The position numbers and the translations under genes are program-made. Below are positions 47,088 to 59,011 of a stretch of 64,000 nt of DNA, in pieces. The DNA comes from Allobaculum stercoricanis DSM 13633 (GTDB lineage Bacteria; Bacillota_I; Bacilli_A; Erysipelotrichales; Erysipelotrichaceae): positions 1,309,714-1,373,713 of the forward strand of contig NZ_KB913034.1 in the NCBI RefSeq assembly GCF_000384195.1. Direction: 5' to 3'. Under the pieces are notes generated by a model. The model worked only from the letters and a program-made list of their open reading frames with translations. It did no database searches and had not been told where the DNA came from. Each line of letters begins with the position of its first letter. Within the stretch, counting starts at the first letter, position 1.

Positions 47088-48515
47088 ATGAAAACAAAAT
47101 CTGCCAATCAAACCAATAACAAGGTTGATTTAGGTTCAGCCCCAATTGGAAAACTATTACTCAAACTCGCCATTCCATGTATTACGGCACAAATCATCAA
47201 TGTTTTATATAACATCGTTGACCGTATGTATATTGGACACATTCCTCATATTGGATCCGATGCTTTAACTGGCGTTGGGGTAACGATGCCTCTAATTACC
47301 GCAATTGCTGCTTTTGCGAGCTTAATTTGTATGGGTTCAGCCCCTCGTTCTTCCATTTTTTTAGGCCAAAACAACAAAAACGTTGCCGAACGCATTATGA
47401 ACCAATCTTTTGTCTTACTCATCATCGTCGCAATTGTTTTAACTGCTGGCGTTTTAATATTTGGCCCTAATCTATTAAGTGCCTTTGGCGCAAGTGAAGC
47501 AACTCTTCCTTATGCCTGGTCTTATATTCAAATCTATGCTTTAGGAACGATCTTTGTTCAAATCGCACTTGGAATGAACGCCTTTATTAACTCACAAGGC
47601 TATTCACAATGGGGGATGTTGACCGTCTGCATCGGAGCTATTTTAAACATCATCCTCGACCCTATCTTCATTTTCACCTTAAATATGGGTGTCCGTGGAG
47701 CCGCACTGGCGACGATTATTTCGCAAGGTGTATCAGCCGCTTTTGTTTTTTGGTTTTTATGTTCAAAACACTCTTATTTACATATTAACCCGAAGTTCTT
47801 CAAAATATCATGGCATATCGTGGCGCCTTGCTTAGCTTTAGGATTATCGCCATTCATTATGCAGATCACAGAAAGTGTTTTAACCATTTCGTTTAACTCT
47901 TCCCTGTTGCGCTATGGAGGAGACTTAGCGGTTGGATCAATGACCATTTTATCCTCGGTTATGCAATTTGCTTTACTTCCTTTAACAGGACTGACGCAAG
48001 GTGCACAACCCATCTTGTCGTATAACTTTGGAGCCGGAAATAAAGAACGCATTATTCAAACATTTAAATTGTTATTAGTTTGTTGTTTAGTGTACTCTAT
48101 TTCCCTTTGCGCATTTTGTGAAATCGCACCACGAAGCGTTGCCATGATCTTCAGTTCTGATGCCCAATTATTGGATTACACCGAATGGTCTTTACGCATT
48201 TATATTGCTGGTGTTGCCATATTTGGTATGCAGATTGCTTGCCAACAAACATTCGTCGCTTTGGGCAATGCGAAAACTTCTCTCTTCTTAGCGATTTTCA
48301 GAAAAATTATTCTGTTAATCCCTTTGATCTATATCTTACCGATGTTCGTTGAAAACAAAGTATTCGGTGTATTCTTGGCCGAACCGATTTCTGATATCGT
48401 TGCGGCAACAACTACCGCAATTGTATTTGTAAAATACGCAAAAAATAAACTTCCAAAATTACTTGCCGAAAACCTAAAGAAAAGCCAAGCGCAAAAACAA
48501 GCCGCTCAAGCTTAA
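47088..48515 (+). CDS. MATE-family efflux protein
   Basis: A 475-residue, 12-helix exporter. 'GSAPIGKLLLKLAIPCI' at the N-terminus, 'VDRMYIGHIPHIGSDALTGVGVTMPL', 'INSQGYSQWGMLTVCIGAILNIILDP' and 'LTQGAQPILSYNFGAGNK' are MATE blocks (longer ones quoted only in part). It resembles the MepA subgroup. Alone, without a regulator; ends in a Lys/Gln/Ala-rich tail. Confidence 0.92.
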   Translation: MKTKSANQTNNKVDLGSAPIGKLLLKLAIPCITAQIINVLYNIVDRMYIGHIPHIGSDALTGVGVTMPLITAIAAFASLICMGSAPRSSIFLGQNNKNVAERIMNQSFVLLIIVAIVLTAGVLIFGPNLLSAFGASEATLPYAWSYIQIYALGTIFVQIALGMNAFINSQGYSQWGMLTVCIGAILNIILDPIFIFTLNMGVRGAALATIISQGVSAAFVFWFLCSKHSYLHINPKFFKISWHIVAPCLALGLSPFIMQITESVLTISFNSSLLRYGGDLAVGSMTILSSVMQFALLPLTGLTQGAQPILSYNFGAGNKERIIQTFKLLLVCCLVYSISLCAFCEIAPRSVAMIFSSDAQLLDYTEWSLRIYIAGVAIFGMQIACQQTFVALGNAKTSLFLAIFRKIILLIPLIYILPMFVENKVFGVFLAEPISDIVAATTTAIVFVKYAKNKLPKLLAENLKKSQAQKQAAQA

Positions 48516-48553
48516 ATCAATGATCTGCAAGTATCCTATTCGAAACTTTATAC

Positions 48554-48609
48554 AAAAAAGCAGAGACTTGTATCATTCGTACTGAACGGATGATCAATCT
48601 CTGCTTTTT
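48554..48609 (+). terminator. Terminator of the MATE gene
   Basis: AAAAAAGCAGAGA pairs with TCTCTGCTTTTT around a 31-base centre that can fold further (TTGTATCAT/ATGATCAA). Confidence 0.75.
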
Positions 48610-49246
48610 GTTTGTTCAAAAGAAAACAGACTCACATATGTCAGTATGCATAAACATCGAGATCAGGACAAAGATTTCTCCTCTTCTGGTTTTACCTACT
48701 CTCTGTAGAACTGTTTTCGATCTCATAGCCACTATGGACCATTTTTCTACCGTTTCAGACTGATCGTTTTATAAATCAACCCTATTTAATATTATGCGTA
48801 CTTCCTATACAAAATCTAGTTTGCACTTTTACACTTTGCGAGTTGTACTTATTTTTTACTATTTATTGATTTCTTGTGGCAAGACATGAAAAAATCGCTA
48901 TACTATATATGTAATGTTTAATTTCTCTCTTGGTGATCCCTGTTCCAGGGATCACCTTTTCTTTTAGCCTCTCTTCGAATGTATATATTTTCTTTATTAG
49001 AGAATGATCGTCACTCGTTACCTTCTCAATGCCCTAAATATTTTTCTAAATCAATGAAGATGAGTTAGGGAACATAGCTAAGACCACATGCAAATTTGGA
49101 TATTCATCTATCCAAAGAATCTGATGAAAGAAATGAAATCAAAACACAACAACTTAAACTCAATATTCCTTGAGCAATCGCCCCCAATTGTTCATTAATC
49201 ACAAATTGCAGATAACAAGCCACAGCCGAGGCAGTTTTCTTAAAAC
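48610..49246. other. Gene-poor stretch before tRNA-Trp
   Basis: About 640 bases without a credible coding frame. The one structured element is the short promoter-hairpin unit at 48899-48965. The rest shows only AT-rich sequence. Confidence 0.4.
48899..48965 (+). ncRNA. Candidate short RNA with strong terminator
   Basis: TATACT (48899-48904) with TTGTGG 19 bp upstream, then a short AT-rich stretch and a perfect 11-bp hairpin GGTGATCCCTG-TTC-CAGGGATCACC (48932-48956) with TTTTCTTTT. Transcript would be about 50 bases with no frame. It could also be just an isolated terminator. Confidence 0.4.
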
Positions 49247-49281
49247 TCAAAAAAAGCACACCAACATTTGTCAGTGTGCTT
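49247..49281 (-). terminator. tRNA-Trp terminator
   Basis: AAGCACAC.../GTGTGCTT stem followed by T7 on the minus strand, 12 bases after the tRNA 3' end. Confidence 0.85.
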
Positions 49282-49292
49282 GAATCATCTCA

Positions 49293-49366
49293 TGGCAGGG
49301 GTAGCAGGAGTCGAACCCACATCAACGGTTTTGGAGACCGTTGTTCTACCATTGAACTATACCCCT
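49293..49366 (-). tRNA. tRNA-Trp (CCA anticodon)
   Basis: Minus-strand cloverleaf: acceptor AGGGGTA/TACCCCT, D arm GTTC...GAAC, anticodon stem ACGGT/ACCGT with loop CTCCAAA (anticodon CCA), T loop TTCGACT. The 3' CCA is encoded (49293-49295). A terminator follows. Confidence 0.95.
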
Positions 49367-49485
49367 AAGTGCTTGATTATTCTAACAAAGAATATCTGGG
49401 TATGCAACGATTATTTTAAAAAAATTGTAAAAAATCAAATGAGCGGATTTGTTTGCGGATCGATCCTCATCTTTTGCACAACACG

Positions 49486-49529
49486 AAAAAGCACTGCGCT
49501 TTCCTTTTGAGATTGAGCAGTGCTTTTTA
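49486..49529. terminator. Terminator of the beta-glucoside operon
   Basis: AAAAGCACTGC/GCAGTGCTTTTT with a 20-base loop and T-runs on both strands, 35 bases after the last GH1 stop. Confidence 0.85.
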
Positions 49530-49563
49530 AATCATTTTGATTGATTCGTAACAATTTTTGCGA

Positions 49564-52528
<2,965 letters not shown>

Positions 52529-52557
52529 CTATTGACTGCAATCTATTTTTGTTTTTA

Positions 52558-52605
52558 TAAAACAACGCCAAGATCCGCTTTATATAAAACTAACAATCGA
52601 TCTTG
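52558..52605 (-). repeat. Hairpin between GH1 genes
   Basis: CAAGATC (52599-52605 complement) pairs with GATCTTG around a 23-base loop, followed on the minus strand by GCGTTGTTTTAT. A weak terminator or attenuator inside the operon. Confidence 0.5.
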
Positions 52606-52620
52606 AATTGCCATTGCGTT

Positions 52621-54108
52621 CTAGTCTAAATCTTCGCCATCGCTTTCAATGCATTTTTTATACCAGTAAAACGAATCTTTTTTATACCGTTTGAGCGTTC
52701 CTTTTCCTTCATCATCCATATCGACATAAACAAATCCATAGCGTTTTTTCATTTCACCTGTTCCAGCCGAAACTAAGTCAATGCATCCCCACATCGTATA
52801 ACCCATTAAAGGAATACCATCGAGATTAATCGCATCACGCATTGATTTGATATTTTTCTGTAAATAGGAAATGCGATAGTCATCATGAACCGAACCATCT
52901 TCTTCTAATACATCAGCCCAACCAATTCCGTTTTCGACAATCCATAACGGTTTGTGGTAGCGATCATAGAGTTGATTTAAAGCGATCCGTAAGCATTCCG
53001 GATCAGTTGCCCATCCCCAAGCATTACTTTCCAGATAAGGATTGACGCGTCCACTCAAGCCATTTCCACTAGCTTTTCCCCCATTTTCATGGGTTCCTTG
53101 AACACCACTTCCATAACAAGAGAACGATAAGAAGTCACACGCATATTGTTTTAATAATTCCAATTCGCCATCACGAATATCTAATTGGACACCATTTCGT
53201 TCATATTCTTTAAGTTTGTAGTTTGGGTATTGACCTCCAACTTGCACATCGGCATACCATAAAAATTGTTCTTGAGCGATTTTGAGTGCCAATAATTGAT
53301 CATAAGGATCGCAAGTTTCTCCATAAATTGGTTGATACGCTAACATCATTCCCACTTGCATTTCCGGATCGATTTCTCGCGCTGCTTTGACAGTCAAAGC
53401 ACTGGCTAGAAATTGATGATATGCAGCTTCTGCTTTTAATTGATCATTCACCTGCATTAAGCCGATTGTGGAAATTTGCATATGTTCCATCATGTTAATT
53501 TCGTTAAAGGTTAGCCAATATTTTACTTTCCCTTTATAGCGATTCATGATTGTCGTTGAGAATTTAACGAATAAATCTACAACTTTTCGATTTGCCCATC
53601 CACCATATTTCATGACTAAATCAATTGGGATTTCGAAGTGCGCCATAGTCACAAGAGGTTCAATATTGTATTTTTTGAGTTCATCAAATACGTCATCATA
53701 GAACTGCAATCCTTCTTCATTAGGTTGTTCACTTTCTAAATCAGGATAAATTCTTGGCCATGCAATCGACATTCGGAATGTTTTAAATCCCATTTCCGCC
53801 ATTAGAGCAATATCTTCTTTATAGTGATGATAGAAATCAGTTGCTTGATGGCTTGGATAATATTCACCCTCCATCACACAAGGAATCGCTCCTTGCGGAA
53901 ATTGTACCGGTTTGCCAAATTCCATTTTATAGACACCCGTTTCGCCTGTTTCCGGAATCACCCAGCCAATCCGGCGTGGTTCAGTATGAGATCCACTCGT
54001 CGTTACGTCTGCAATCGTGAGCGCTTTGTTTCCTTCGTTATATCCGCCTTCATATTGGTTAGCAGCAGTTGCCCCACCCCAAAGAAAGTCTTTTGGAAAT
54101 TTTGCCAT
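52621..54108 (-). CDS. GH1 6-phospho-beta-glucosidase, first of operon
   Basis: A 495-residue GH1 enzyme from ATG 54108, chosen because AAGGAGAATGACA sits just before it; two upstream ATGs fit worse. '[17 protein letters not shown]', '[11 protein letters not shown]' (acid/base), 'LWIVENGIGWAD' (nucleophile), '[18 protein letters not shown]' (phosphate pocket). Separated from bglP by a strong terminator-like hairpin. Confidence 0.93.
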   Translation of the reverse strand: MAKFPKDFLWGGATAANQYEGGYNEGNKALTIADVTTSGSHTEPRRIGWVIPETGETGVYKMEFGKPVQFPQGAIPCVMEGEYYPSHQATDFYHHYKEDIALMAEMGFKTFRMSIAWPRIYPDLESEQPNEEGLQFYDDVFDELKKYNIEPLVTMAHFEIPIDLVMKYGGWANRKVVDLFVKFSTTIMNRYKGKVKYWLTFNEINMMEHMQISTIGLMQVNDQLKAEAAYHQFLASALTVKAAREIDPEMQVGMMLAYQPIYGETCDPYDQLLALKIAQEQFLWYADVQVGGQYPNYKLKEYERNGVQLDIRDGELELLKQYACDFLSFSCYGSGVQGTHENGGKASGNGLSGRVNPYLESNAWGWATDPECLRIALNQLYDRYHKPLWIVENGIGWADVLEEDGSVHDDYRISYLQKNIKSMRDAINLDGIPLMGYTMWGCIDLVSAGTGEMKKRYGFVYVDMDDEGKGTLKRYKKDSFYWYKKCIESDGEDLD

Positions 54109-54127
54109 TGTCATTCTCCTTATTGAA

Positions 54128-54183
54128 TAAAAAAGATCTGTTTCCAACCAAACCGTGTTAAACAGTTGTTGGAAAACAGATCT
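54128..54183 (-). terminator. Terminator/attenuator between bglP and GH1
   Basis: AGATCTGTTTTCCAAC pairs with GTTGGAAACAGATCT, followed by T6 on the minus strand. As strong as an operon-end terminator but placed between the transporter and the hydrolases. Confidence 0.8.
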
Positions 54184-54220
54184 GGTTAGATGACTTAAAT
54201 AATATAAATGTTTAAGTTCA

Positions 54221-56050
54221 TTAAGCTAAAACAGTTAATGCATCTTCTTTTTTCGTGATTTCCCCATTTTTCATTGTCACGATATCAAGATAATCTTTTG
54301 TATTCGTAATGATCACTGGTGTGACCATGGAATATCCTTCTTTTTTCACTTTATCAATGTCTACGCTAACTAAAGATTGACCTTTTTTCACATGATCACC
54401 TTGTTGAACGTGTGCTGTGAAATATTTTCCGTCTAATTGAACTGTGTTTAAACCTAAATGAATGAGAATTTCTGCACCATCATCAGAGACGATACCAATC
54501 GCATGTTTAGTTGGGAATAATGTCATCACTGTTCCATCACATGGAGCAACTACTTCACCATCTGTTGGATCAATTGCAAAACCTTTACCTAAAAGTTCAC
54601 CAGAGAATGCCGCATCTTCAACGTCTTTAAGTTCCATAACTTTCCCTGAAAGTGGAGAAACTAAAGTTTCTTTTTTTACTTTTACAGCAGTTGTTTCTGC
54701 TTCTTTGGATTCTGGAGTTTTTGTGTCTTTATAAGTGAGATAAGCAATCACAAAACCAATGACGACTGCTGCAACAGCAACGATTACTGCCATCATTAAA
54801 CTTTTGCCTGGATCATTTGGATTAATTGCCCCGGGAATGGCGAAGACACCTAAACCAGCCATTGTATACGAAGTCACACCCAGCATAACGGAAAGACCAC
54901 CAACAATTCCGGCACCAACACAAGTTAAGATAAATTGTTTACCTGCTGGTAAAGTAACACCATAAATTGCTGGTTCGGTTACCCCAAAAATACCGGAGAT
55001 CCATGCTGGGAAGGCAATATCTTTGAGTTTTTTATTTTTCGTTTTAAGCCAAATTGCAATTACTGCACCGGTTTGAACAAAAGATGGGAAAGCAACGACT
55101 GACATTAATGGTTGTGGTTCACCAGCCATTAATGCCATCATCACTGGTAGAATAACAACAACGTGGCAACCAACCATAACTAATAATTGCCAAGCAAAAC
55201 CTAATAATAAGCCAGCAACAATTGGACTAAAGCCATAAACACTTGTTAAGAATTGGCTGATCATTGCACCAAGTGCATTTGCAGCTGGACCAATCACAAC
55301 AAAGCCAAGTGGGAAGCAGATTGCTAAAACAAGCGCTGGAACAACGAATGTTTTAATGACATCTGGAATTACTTTATTTAAGAATTTTTCCAGTGGTACA
55401 GCAATGAAAGCTAGTAATACAATTGGCAACATTGTGCTTGTATATGTTGCATTCACCACATAACCAAATAAGTCGATATCCACACCTTGTAAAGTTGGAT
55501 AACATAAAGCAGCACCTAAAGTCATCCCTAAAAATGGGTTACCACCTAGTTTTTTAAAGGAGTTAAATCCCAAAATAACTGGGAAGAAGAAGAACATGGC
55601 ATCAGCAACTGCAGCCATTAATACACCTAAGCCACCAGCAGCTGGAATCCAGCCAAGTAAATCCATGACAGAGTTAAAGCCTTTTAAAATACCGGCAGCA
55701 CACAAAATACCAATTGATGGCATGAAGATTCCACTAATGATATCTAATGCTCTTTGTGCGAAAGTCATTTTCACCTTTACGCCCGTTGCTTCTCCGCCAG
55801 AAATTCCTGCAACTTCGCAAACGTCTTTAAATACATCCGGTACGTGGTTTCCAATCACCACTTGGTATTGTCCTGCTGTTTGCATCACAGTCACAACACC
55901 ATCCATGTTTTTTAGAACGTCAGTTTTCGCGATACTTTCGTCCTTGAGTTGGAAACGAAGTCGAGTCACACAATGTGTTAAAGAGACTACGTTTTCTTTG
56001 CCGCCGACATTTTTGATAATGTCTTTAGCGAGTTGTTCATACTTGCCCAT
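54221..56050 (-). CDS. bglP: PTS beta-glucoside transporter IIBCA
   Basis: A 609-residue fused transporter. IIB (1-85) with phosphocysteine Cys27 ('VSLTHCVTRLRF'); IIC (about 105-450), with 'GIFGVTEPAIYGVTLP' as substrate-binding signature; IIA (about 470-600) with active His531 ('AEILIHLGLNTVQL'). It imports beta-glucosides such as salicin, arbutin or cellobiose and delivers the 6-phosphate. The ATG at 56050 has AAAGGAGG 11 bases upstream; a longer frame begins 12 codons earlier and spans that site. Follows licT by 150 bases. Confidence 0.95.
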   Translation of the reverse strand: MGKYEQLAKDIIKNVGGKENVVSLTHCVTRLRFQLKDESIAKTDVLKNMDGVVTVMQTAGQYQVVIGNHVPDVFKDVCEVAGISGGEATGVKVKMTFAQRALDIISGIFMPSIGILCAAGILKGFNSVMDLLGWIPAAGGLGVLMAAVADAMFFFFPVILGFNSFKKLGGNPFLGMTLGAALCYPTLQGVDIDLFGYVVNATYTSTMLPIVLLAFIAVPLEKFLNKVIPDVIKTFVVPALVLAICFPLGFVVIGPAANALGAMISQFLTSVYGFSPIVAGLLLGFAWQLLVMVGCHVVVILPVMMALMAGEPQPLMSVVAFPSFVQTGAVIAIWLKTKNKKLKDIAFPAWISGIFGVTEPAIYGVTLPAGKQFILTCVGAGIVGGLSVMLGVTSYTMAGLGVFAIPGAINPNDPGKSLMMAVIVAVAAVVIGFVIAYLTYKDTKTPESKEAETTAVKVKKETLVSPLSGKVMELKDVEDAAFSGELLGKGFAIDPTDGEVVAPCDGTVMTLFPTKHAIGIVSDDGAEILIHLGLNTVQLDGKYFTAHVQQGDHVKKGQSLVSVDIDKVKKEGYSMVTPVIITNTKDYLDIVTMKNGEITKKEDALTVLA

Positions 56051-56200
56051 AATCTTTTTTTCCTCCTTTGCAATCATGAACATCAATTATGTTGTGTTTG
56101 GCCAACTCAATGTCACCATCACGGATCAAATTGAAGACTAAATAAGTTGAGTACATCTATACAAAGCGAATATCGTATGTTGATATCTCGCAGGTTTTGA

Positions 56201-57046
56201 CTATTTATTTTGTTTATAAACAATTCGTTCAATATGAATCATCAAATACAATTGTTCATCTTGAGAAAGATGCATTCCAAATTCTTGTTGAACATATTGA
56301 TCAATTTTTTTGACACATTCATATGCATTGGGATATTTCAGACGAATAATCTCGAACAAATCATTTTCTTCGGCATCGCCATTTAACTTATTTAAAACAA
56401 GTCGTTGAGCGAAAAAACGAATATGCGTAATAAATCGATAGTAATAAACAGATTTCGTATCATATTCAATATGGAAGAAATGACGAACGATATTCGTAAT
56501 ATCCTGGATAATCTTGACTGTTACATAAGCATTGTTTAATGAATCATCATCCATTTCCGCATCCACTAAATGCATCGCAATAAAGCCAGCTTCATCTTGG
56601 GGAAGTTGTAGATCATATTTGTCGTTGATCATGTCCAAAATTTGTAGACCTACTTCAAATTCGGGTTCATAGAAGCGCGATATTTCCCACAACATTGGAT
56701 TTTTTAAAGTCACGCCTTCTTTATAACGAGAAATCGAAGAGTAAATATGATCCATCAATGAAACATAAACCGATTCGCGAAATTCTTTATTGAGTGAGGT
56801 TTTCGCAAATTCAATTTCTTTAGATACAAATTCAACACAATCAGATGGAATATCATTTAACAGTTGGATAAAACGATCATTCCATTTGTCATCGTCTTGA
56901 TAGAATCGTTTATCAATTTTTGATTCATCCACTTCATCACCACAGCGTTTGCCAAAAGCAATTCCTTTTCCCATGATGATCACTTCGCGTCCTTCTTCAC
57001 TTAAAATCGAAGCCAAGTTGTTGTTATAGACTTTTTTTATTCGCAT
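56201..57046 (-). CDS. licT: LicT/BglG-family transcriptional antiterminator
   Basis: A 281-residue RNA-binding antiterminator. The CAT domain (1-55: 'VYNNNLASILSEEGREVIIMG', given by its ends 'VYNNN' and 'REVIIMGKGIAFGK') binds the RAT hairpin. PRD1 has His100 and His159; PRD2 has His208 and His271, all four regulatory histidines. Without substrate, BglP phosphorylates and inactivates it; HPr phosphorylates PRD2 to activate it. Its own leader has a RAT and terminator, so it is autoregulated and controls the whole operon. Confidence 0.96.
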   Translation of the reverse strand: MRIKKVYNNNLASILSEEGREVIIMGKGIAFGKRCGDEVDESKIDKRFYQDDDKWNDRFIQLLNDIPSDCVEFVSKEIEFAKTSLNKEFRESVYVSLMDHIYSSISRYKEGVTLKNPMLWEISRFYEPEFEVGLQILDMINDKYDLQLPQDEAGFIAMHLVDAEMDDDSLNNAYVTVKIIQDITNIVRHFFHIEYDTKSVYYYRFITHIRFFAQRLVLNKLNGDAEENDLFEIIRLKYPNAYECVKKIDQYVQQEFGMHLSQDEQLYLMIHIERIVYKQNK

Positions 57047-57087
57047 CTTAATCTACTCTTTTCCTCATCTTTAAAATCTATTTTCGT

Positions 57088-57184
57088 ATAAAAAAACCTA
57101 CACATAAAAACGACTTATAAATATCCCTTATAAATCCCGTTTTTATCTGTAGGTTTAGCTTGTATCCTGATACAATCACTATCC
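57088..57184 (-). promoter_or_regulatory. RAT antiterminator and overlapping terminator
   Basis: Minus-strand RAT-like hairpin at 57152-57184: GGATAGTGAT...AGG...AGCTAAACC, with TTGTAT/ATACAA stem. Its 3' end is shared with the terminator left arm AAACCTACA...AAAAACGGG, which pairs with CGTTTTTATGTGTAGGTTT and ends in T7 (57088-57157). LicT bound to the RAT prevents the terminator. Confidence 0.9.
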
Positions 57185-57199
57185 TGTTGATGCACTCAC

Positions 57200-57229
57200 A
57201 AAATAACACAAAGCGCTTACATGTGTCAA
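57200..57229 (-). promoter_or_regulatory. licT operon promoter with embedded cre
   Basis: Minus-strand TTGACA (57224-57229), 18-bp spacer, TATTTT (57200-57205). The spacer holds ATGTAAGCGCTTTGT (57208-57222), which fits the CcpA cre consensus with one mismatch, so glucose repression is expected. Confidence 0.85.
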
Positions 57230-57257
57230 CAACATTTCAAACAATCTTATAAGTATA

Positions 57258-57265
57258 GTTTTTAA
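57258..57265. repeat. Left target-site duplication of ISL3 element
   Basis: GTTTTTAA, identical to 58804-58811 on the other side of the element. Confidence 0.95.
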
Positions 57266-58803
57266 GGTTCTAAGTAAAACTGCGTGGGATTTGTCTTTTG
57301 GATTAAAAATTTAAATCTCTTTTTTCACAAAAGAAAAGAGATCTCTTTAAAATTGTAATAACCACAAAACAACTTAAGGAGATCTCATATGCATACTAAC
57401 TGTTCTGTGACCATCAGTCAAACTATTCCTGGAGCTATTGTTTATCCTGAATCACTGACTGGATTCATCAATCAAACAACTGATCTAATCGTCAGCGATT
57501 CCGGACAACTTTTTTATCATATCTATGGTGAACAATTCATTACTCCAGAAGATTCTGTTTGCCCTTGTTGTAAAACGACGATGCATGTTCATGGTCAAAT
57601 CACTCGAGTACTCAAGCATGAATCCAAGGGAAATTCAACTTGCAGAATTTTTGTGAAGGTTACTCGATTCAAATGTCCAAAATGCCATAAAACCCATGTG
57701 CAACAGATCCCTTATGAATGCCCCAATCACAGAATGACCACTGATCTTTATAAACAGATCGTATATCATCTTGAACGACACGATTTATCGCTTAAAAAGA
57801 TCGCACAGATCTGTGGAGTAGATCCTCATACTGTAAAAGCGATTGATAAAGATCGTCTCTCAAAGCTCTACACGACAGAAGATGGATCTCATCGCAAACT
57901 CAAGAAACCTATGGAGTATTCTCGTTATCTAGGCATTGATGAATTTAAACTTCATAACCATCATCAATATGCCACTCATATTATCGATCTGGATACAGGA
58001 CATATCCTATGGATCGCTTTTGGAAAGAAAAAACAGATTGTATATGATTTTATCAACCATGTAGGATACAACTGGATGCGTCACGTTAAAGCGGTGAGCT
58101 GCGATATGAATGCTTATTTCTACTCGGCATTCCATGAAAAGTGTCCATGGATCCAGGTTGTGTATGATCGTTTTCATTTGATCAAAAACTTTAATGACAA
58201 GGTCATTTCTATGGTCAGAAAAGACGAGCAGCGCCGCTTAATCGAAGAAGGTAATATTGGGAAAGCTCGTTCATTAAAACAAACCCGATATATTCTTCTA
58301 TCCTCTCCAGAAACACTTGAAAGGAAGGATGCGTTAGCGAGTCAAGGAACTTTTCTTGATTCTGGTCATGTCCTATTTCGAAAAGAACCCAAAATTCGCA
58401 AAGGCGGGTTAATGAAGAAATATAAACAGCTATTTAAAGAGAACGAACTGTTTTTCGCCATAGATCTCATTAAAGAAGAACTAAAAGAGGCCTATGCGAC
58501 AAGTGACGAAAATACAATGGCAAATCATCTTACGCATATTGTAGAAATCTGCAATGCGACAAAGAATGAACATTTTAAATGGTTCTCTAACTTAATCCTC
58601 AAACACTGGAATGGATTGATTAGTCATGCGATTCTACGCTTGTCTAATGGCAAAATAGAAGGGATCAATAATAGAATCAAAACGGTTCGAAGAATGTCTT
58701 ATGGTTTTCGAGATGACGAATATTTCTTCTTGAAGTTAATTGACATGAGTCGTTATCGATCAGCTTAATTCATAGATGATCCCACACGATTTTCCATAGA
58801 GCC
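57266..58803 (+). mobile_element. Complete ISL3-family insertion sequence
   Basis: A 1538-bp element with imperfect terminal inverted repeats of about 25 bp (GGTTCTAAGTAAAACTGCGT left; complement of GGCTCTATGGAAAATCGTGT right) and a perfect 8-bp target duplication GTTTTTAA. It encodes one transposase. Left boundary lies 37 bp from the licT -35 box. Intact ends, frame and duplication indicate recent insertion. Confidence 0.96.
57389..58768 (+). CDS. ISL3-family transposase
   Basis: A 459-residue DDE transposase. N-terminal zinc finger with two CxxC pairs ('CPCCKT' and 'KCPKCHKTH', about 53-95), a helix-turn-helix region ('DLSLKKIAQICGVDPHTVKA'), then the catalytic domain: Asp in 'YLGIDEFKLH', Asp in 'AVSCDMNAYF', 'YDRFHLIKNFNDKV', and Glu in 'SNGKIEGINNRIKTVRRMSYG'. 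AAGGAGATCTCAT precedes the ATG. No stop or frameshift interrupts it, so it should be active. Confidence 0.96.
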   Translation: MHTNCSVTISQTIPGAIVYPESLTGFINQTTDLIVSDSGQLFYHIYGEQFITPEDSVCPCCKTTMHVHGQITRVLKHESKGNSTCRIFVKVTRFKCPKCHKTHVQQIPYECPNHRMTTDLYKQIVYHLERHDLSLKKIAQICGVDPHTVKAIDKDRLSKLYTTEDGSHRKLKKPMEYSRYLGIDEFKLHNHHQYATHIIDLDTGHILWIAFGKKKQIVYDFINHVGYNWMRHVKAVSCDMNAYFYSAFHEKCPWIQVVYDRFHLIKNFNDKVISMVRKDEQRRLIEEGNIGKARSLKQTRYILLSSPETLERKDALASQGTFLDSGHVLFRKEPKIRKGGLMKKYKQLFKENELFFAIDLIKEELKEAYATSDENTMANHLTHIVEICNATKNEHFKWFSNLILKHWNGLISHAILRLSNGKIEGINNRIKTVRRMSYGFRDDEYFFLKLIDMSRYRSA

Positions 58804-58811
58804 GTTTTTAA
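58804..58811. repeat. Right target-site duplication of ISL3 element
   Basis: GTTTTTAA, matching 57258-57265. Confidence 0.95.
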
Positions 58812-59011
58812 ACTCATTTTCTTCATTGATTATGCCTGTCGTTTTCTCATTCTCTCGATTATTTCAATTCTATTTTTTATCGCATCCTTTCCTCTATTCT
58901 TTTTTCTTTGTGTAAATCTAATTTGTTAAAATAAAGAAACAGAAATTCTACATCACCATTATGTTTGATTGTTCAAATATTTTAATGGATTTGAATTTAA
59001 GGAGACTTACT

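Noticed and set aside
56051..56200. Second RAT upstream of bglP
   Set aside because: A small GCGA/TCGC hairpin is present, but without RAT-type flanks or a T-run.
57208..57222. Right half of the ISL3 insertion target or an IS-derived promoter for licT
   Set aside because: The sequence is outside the element and fits cre; the promoter hexamers are also outside the IS.
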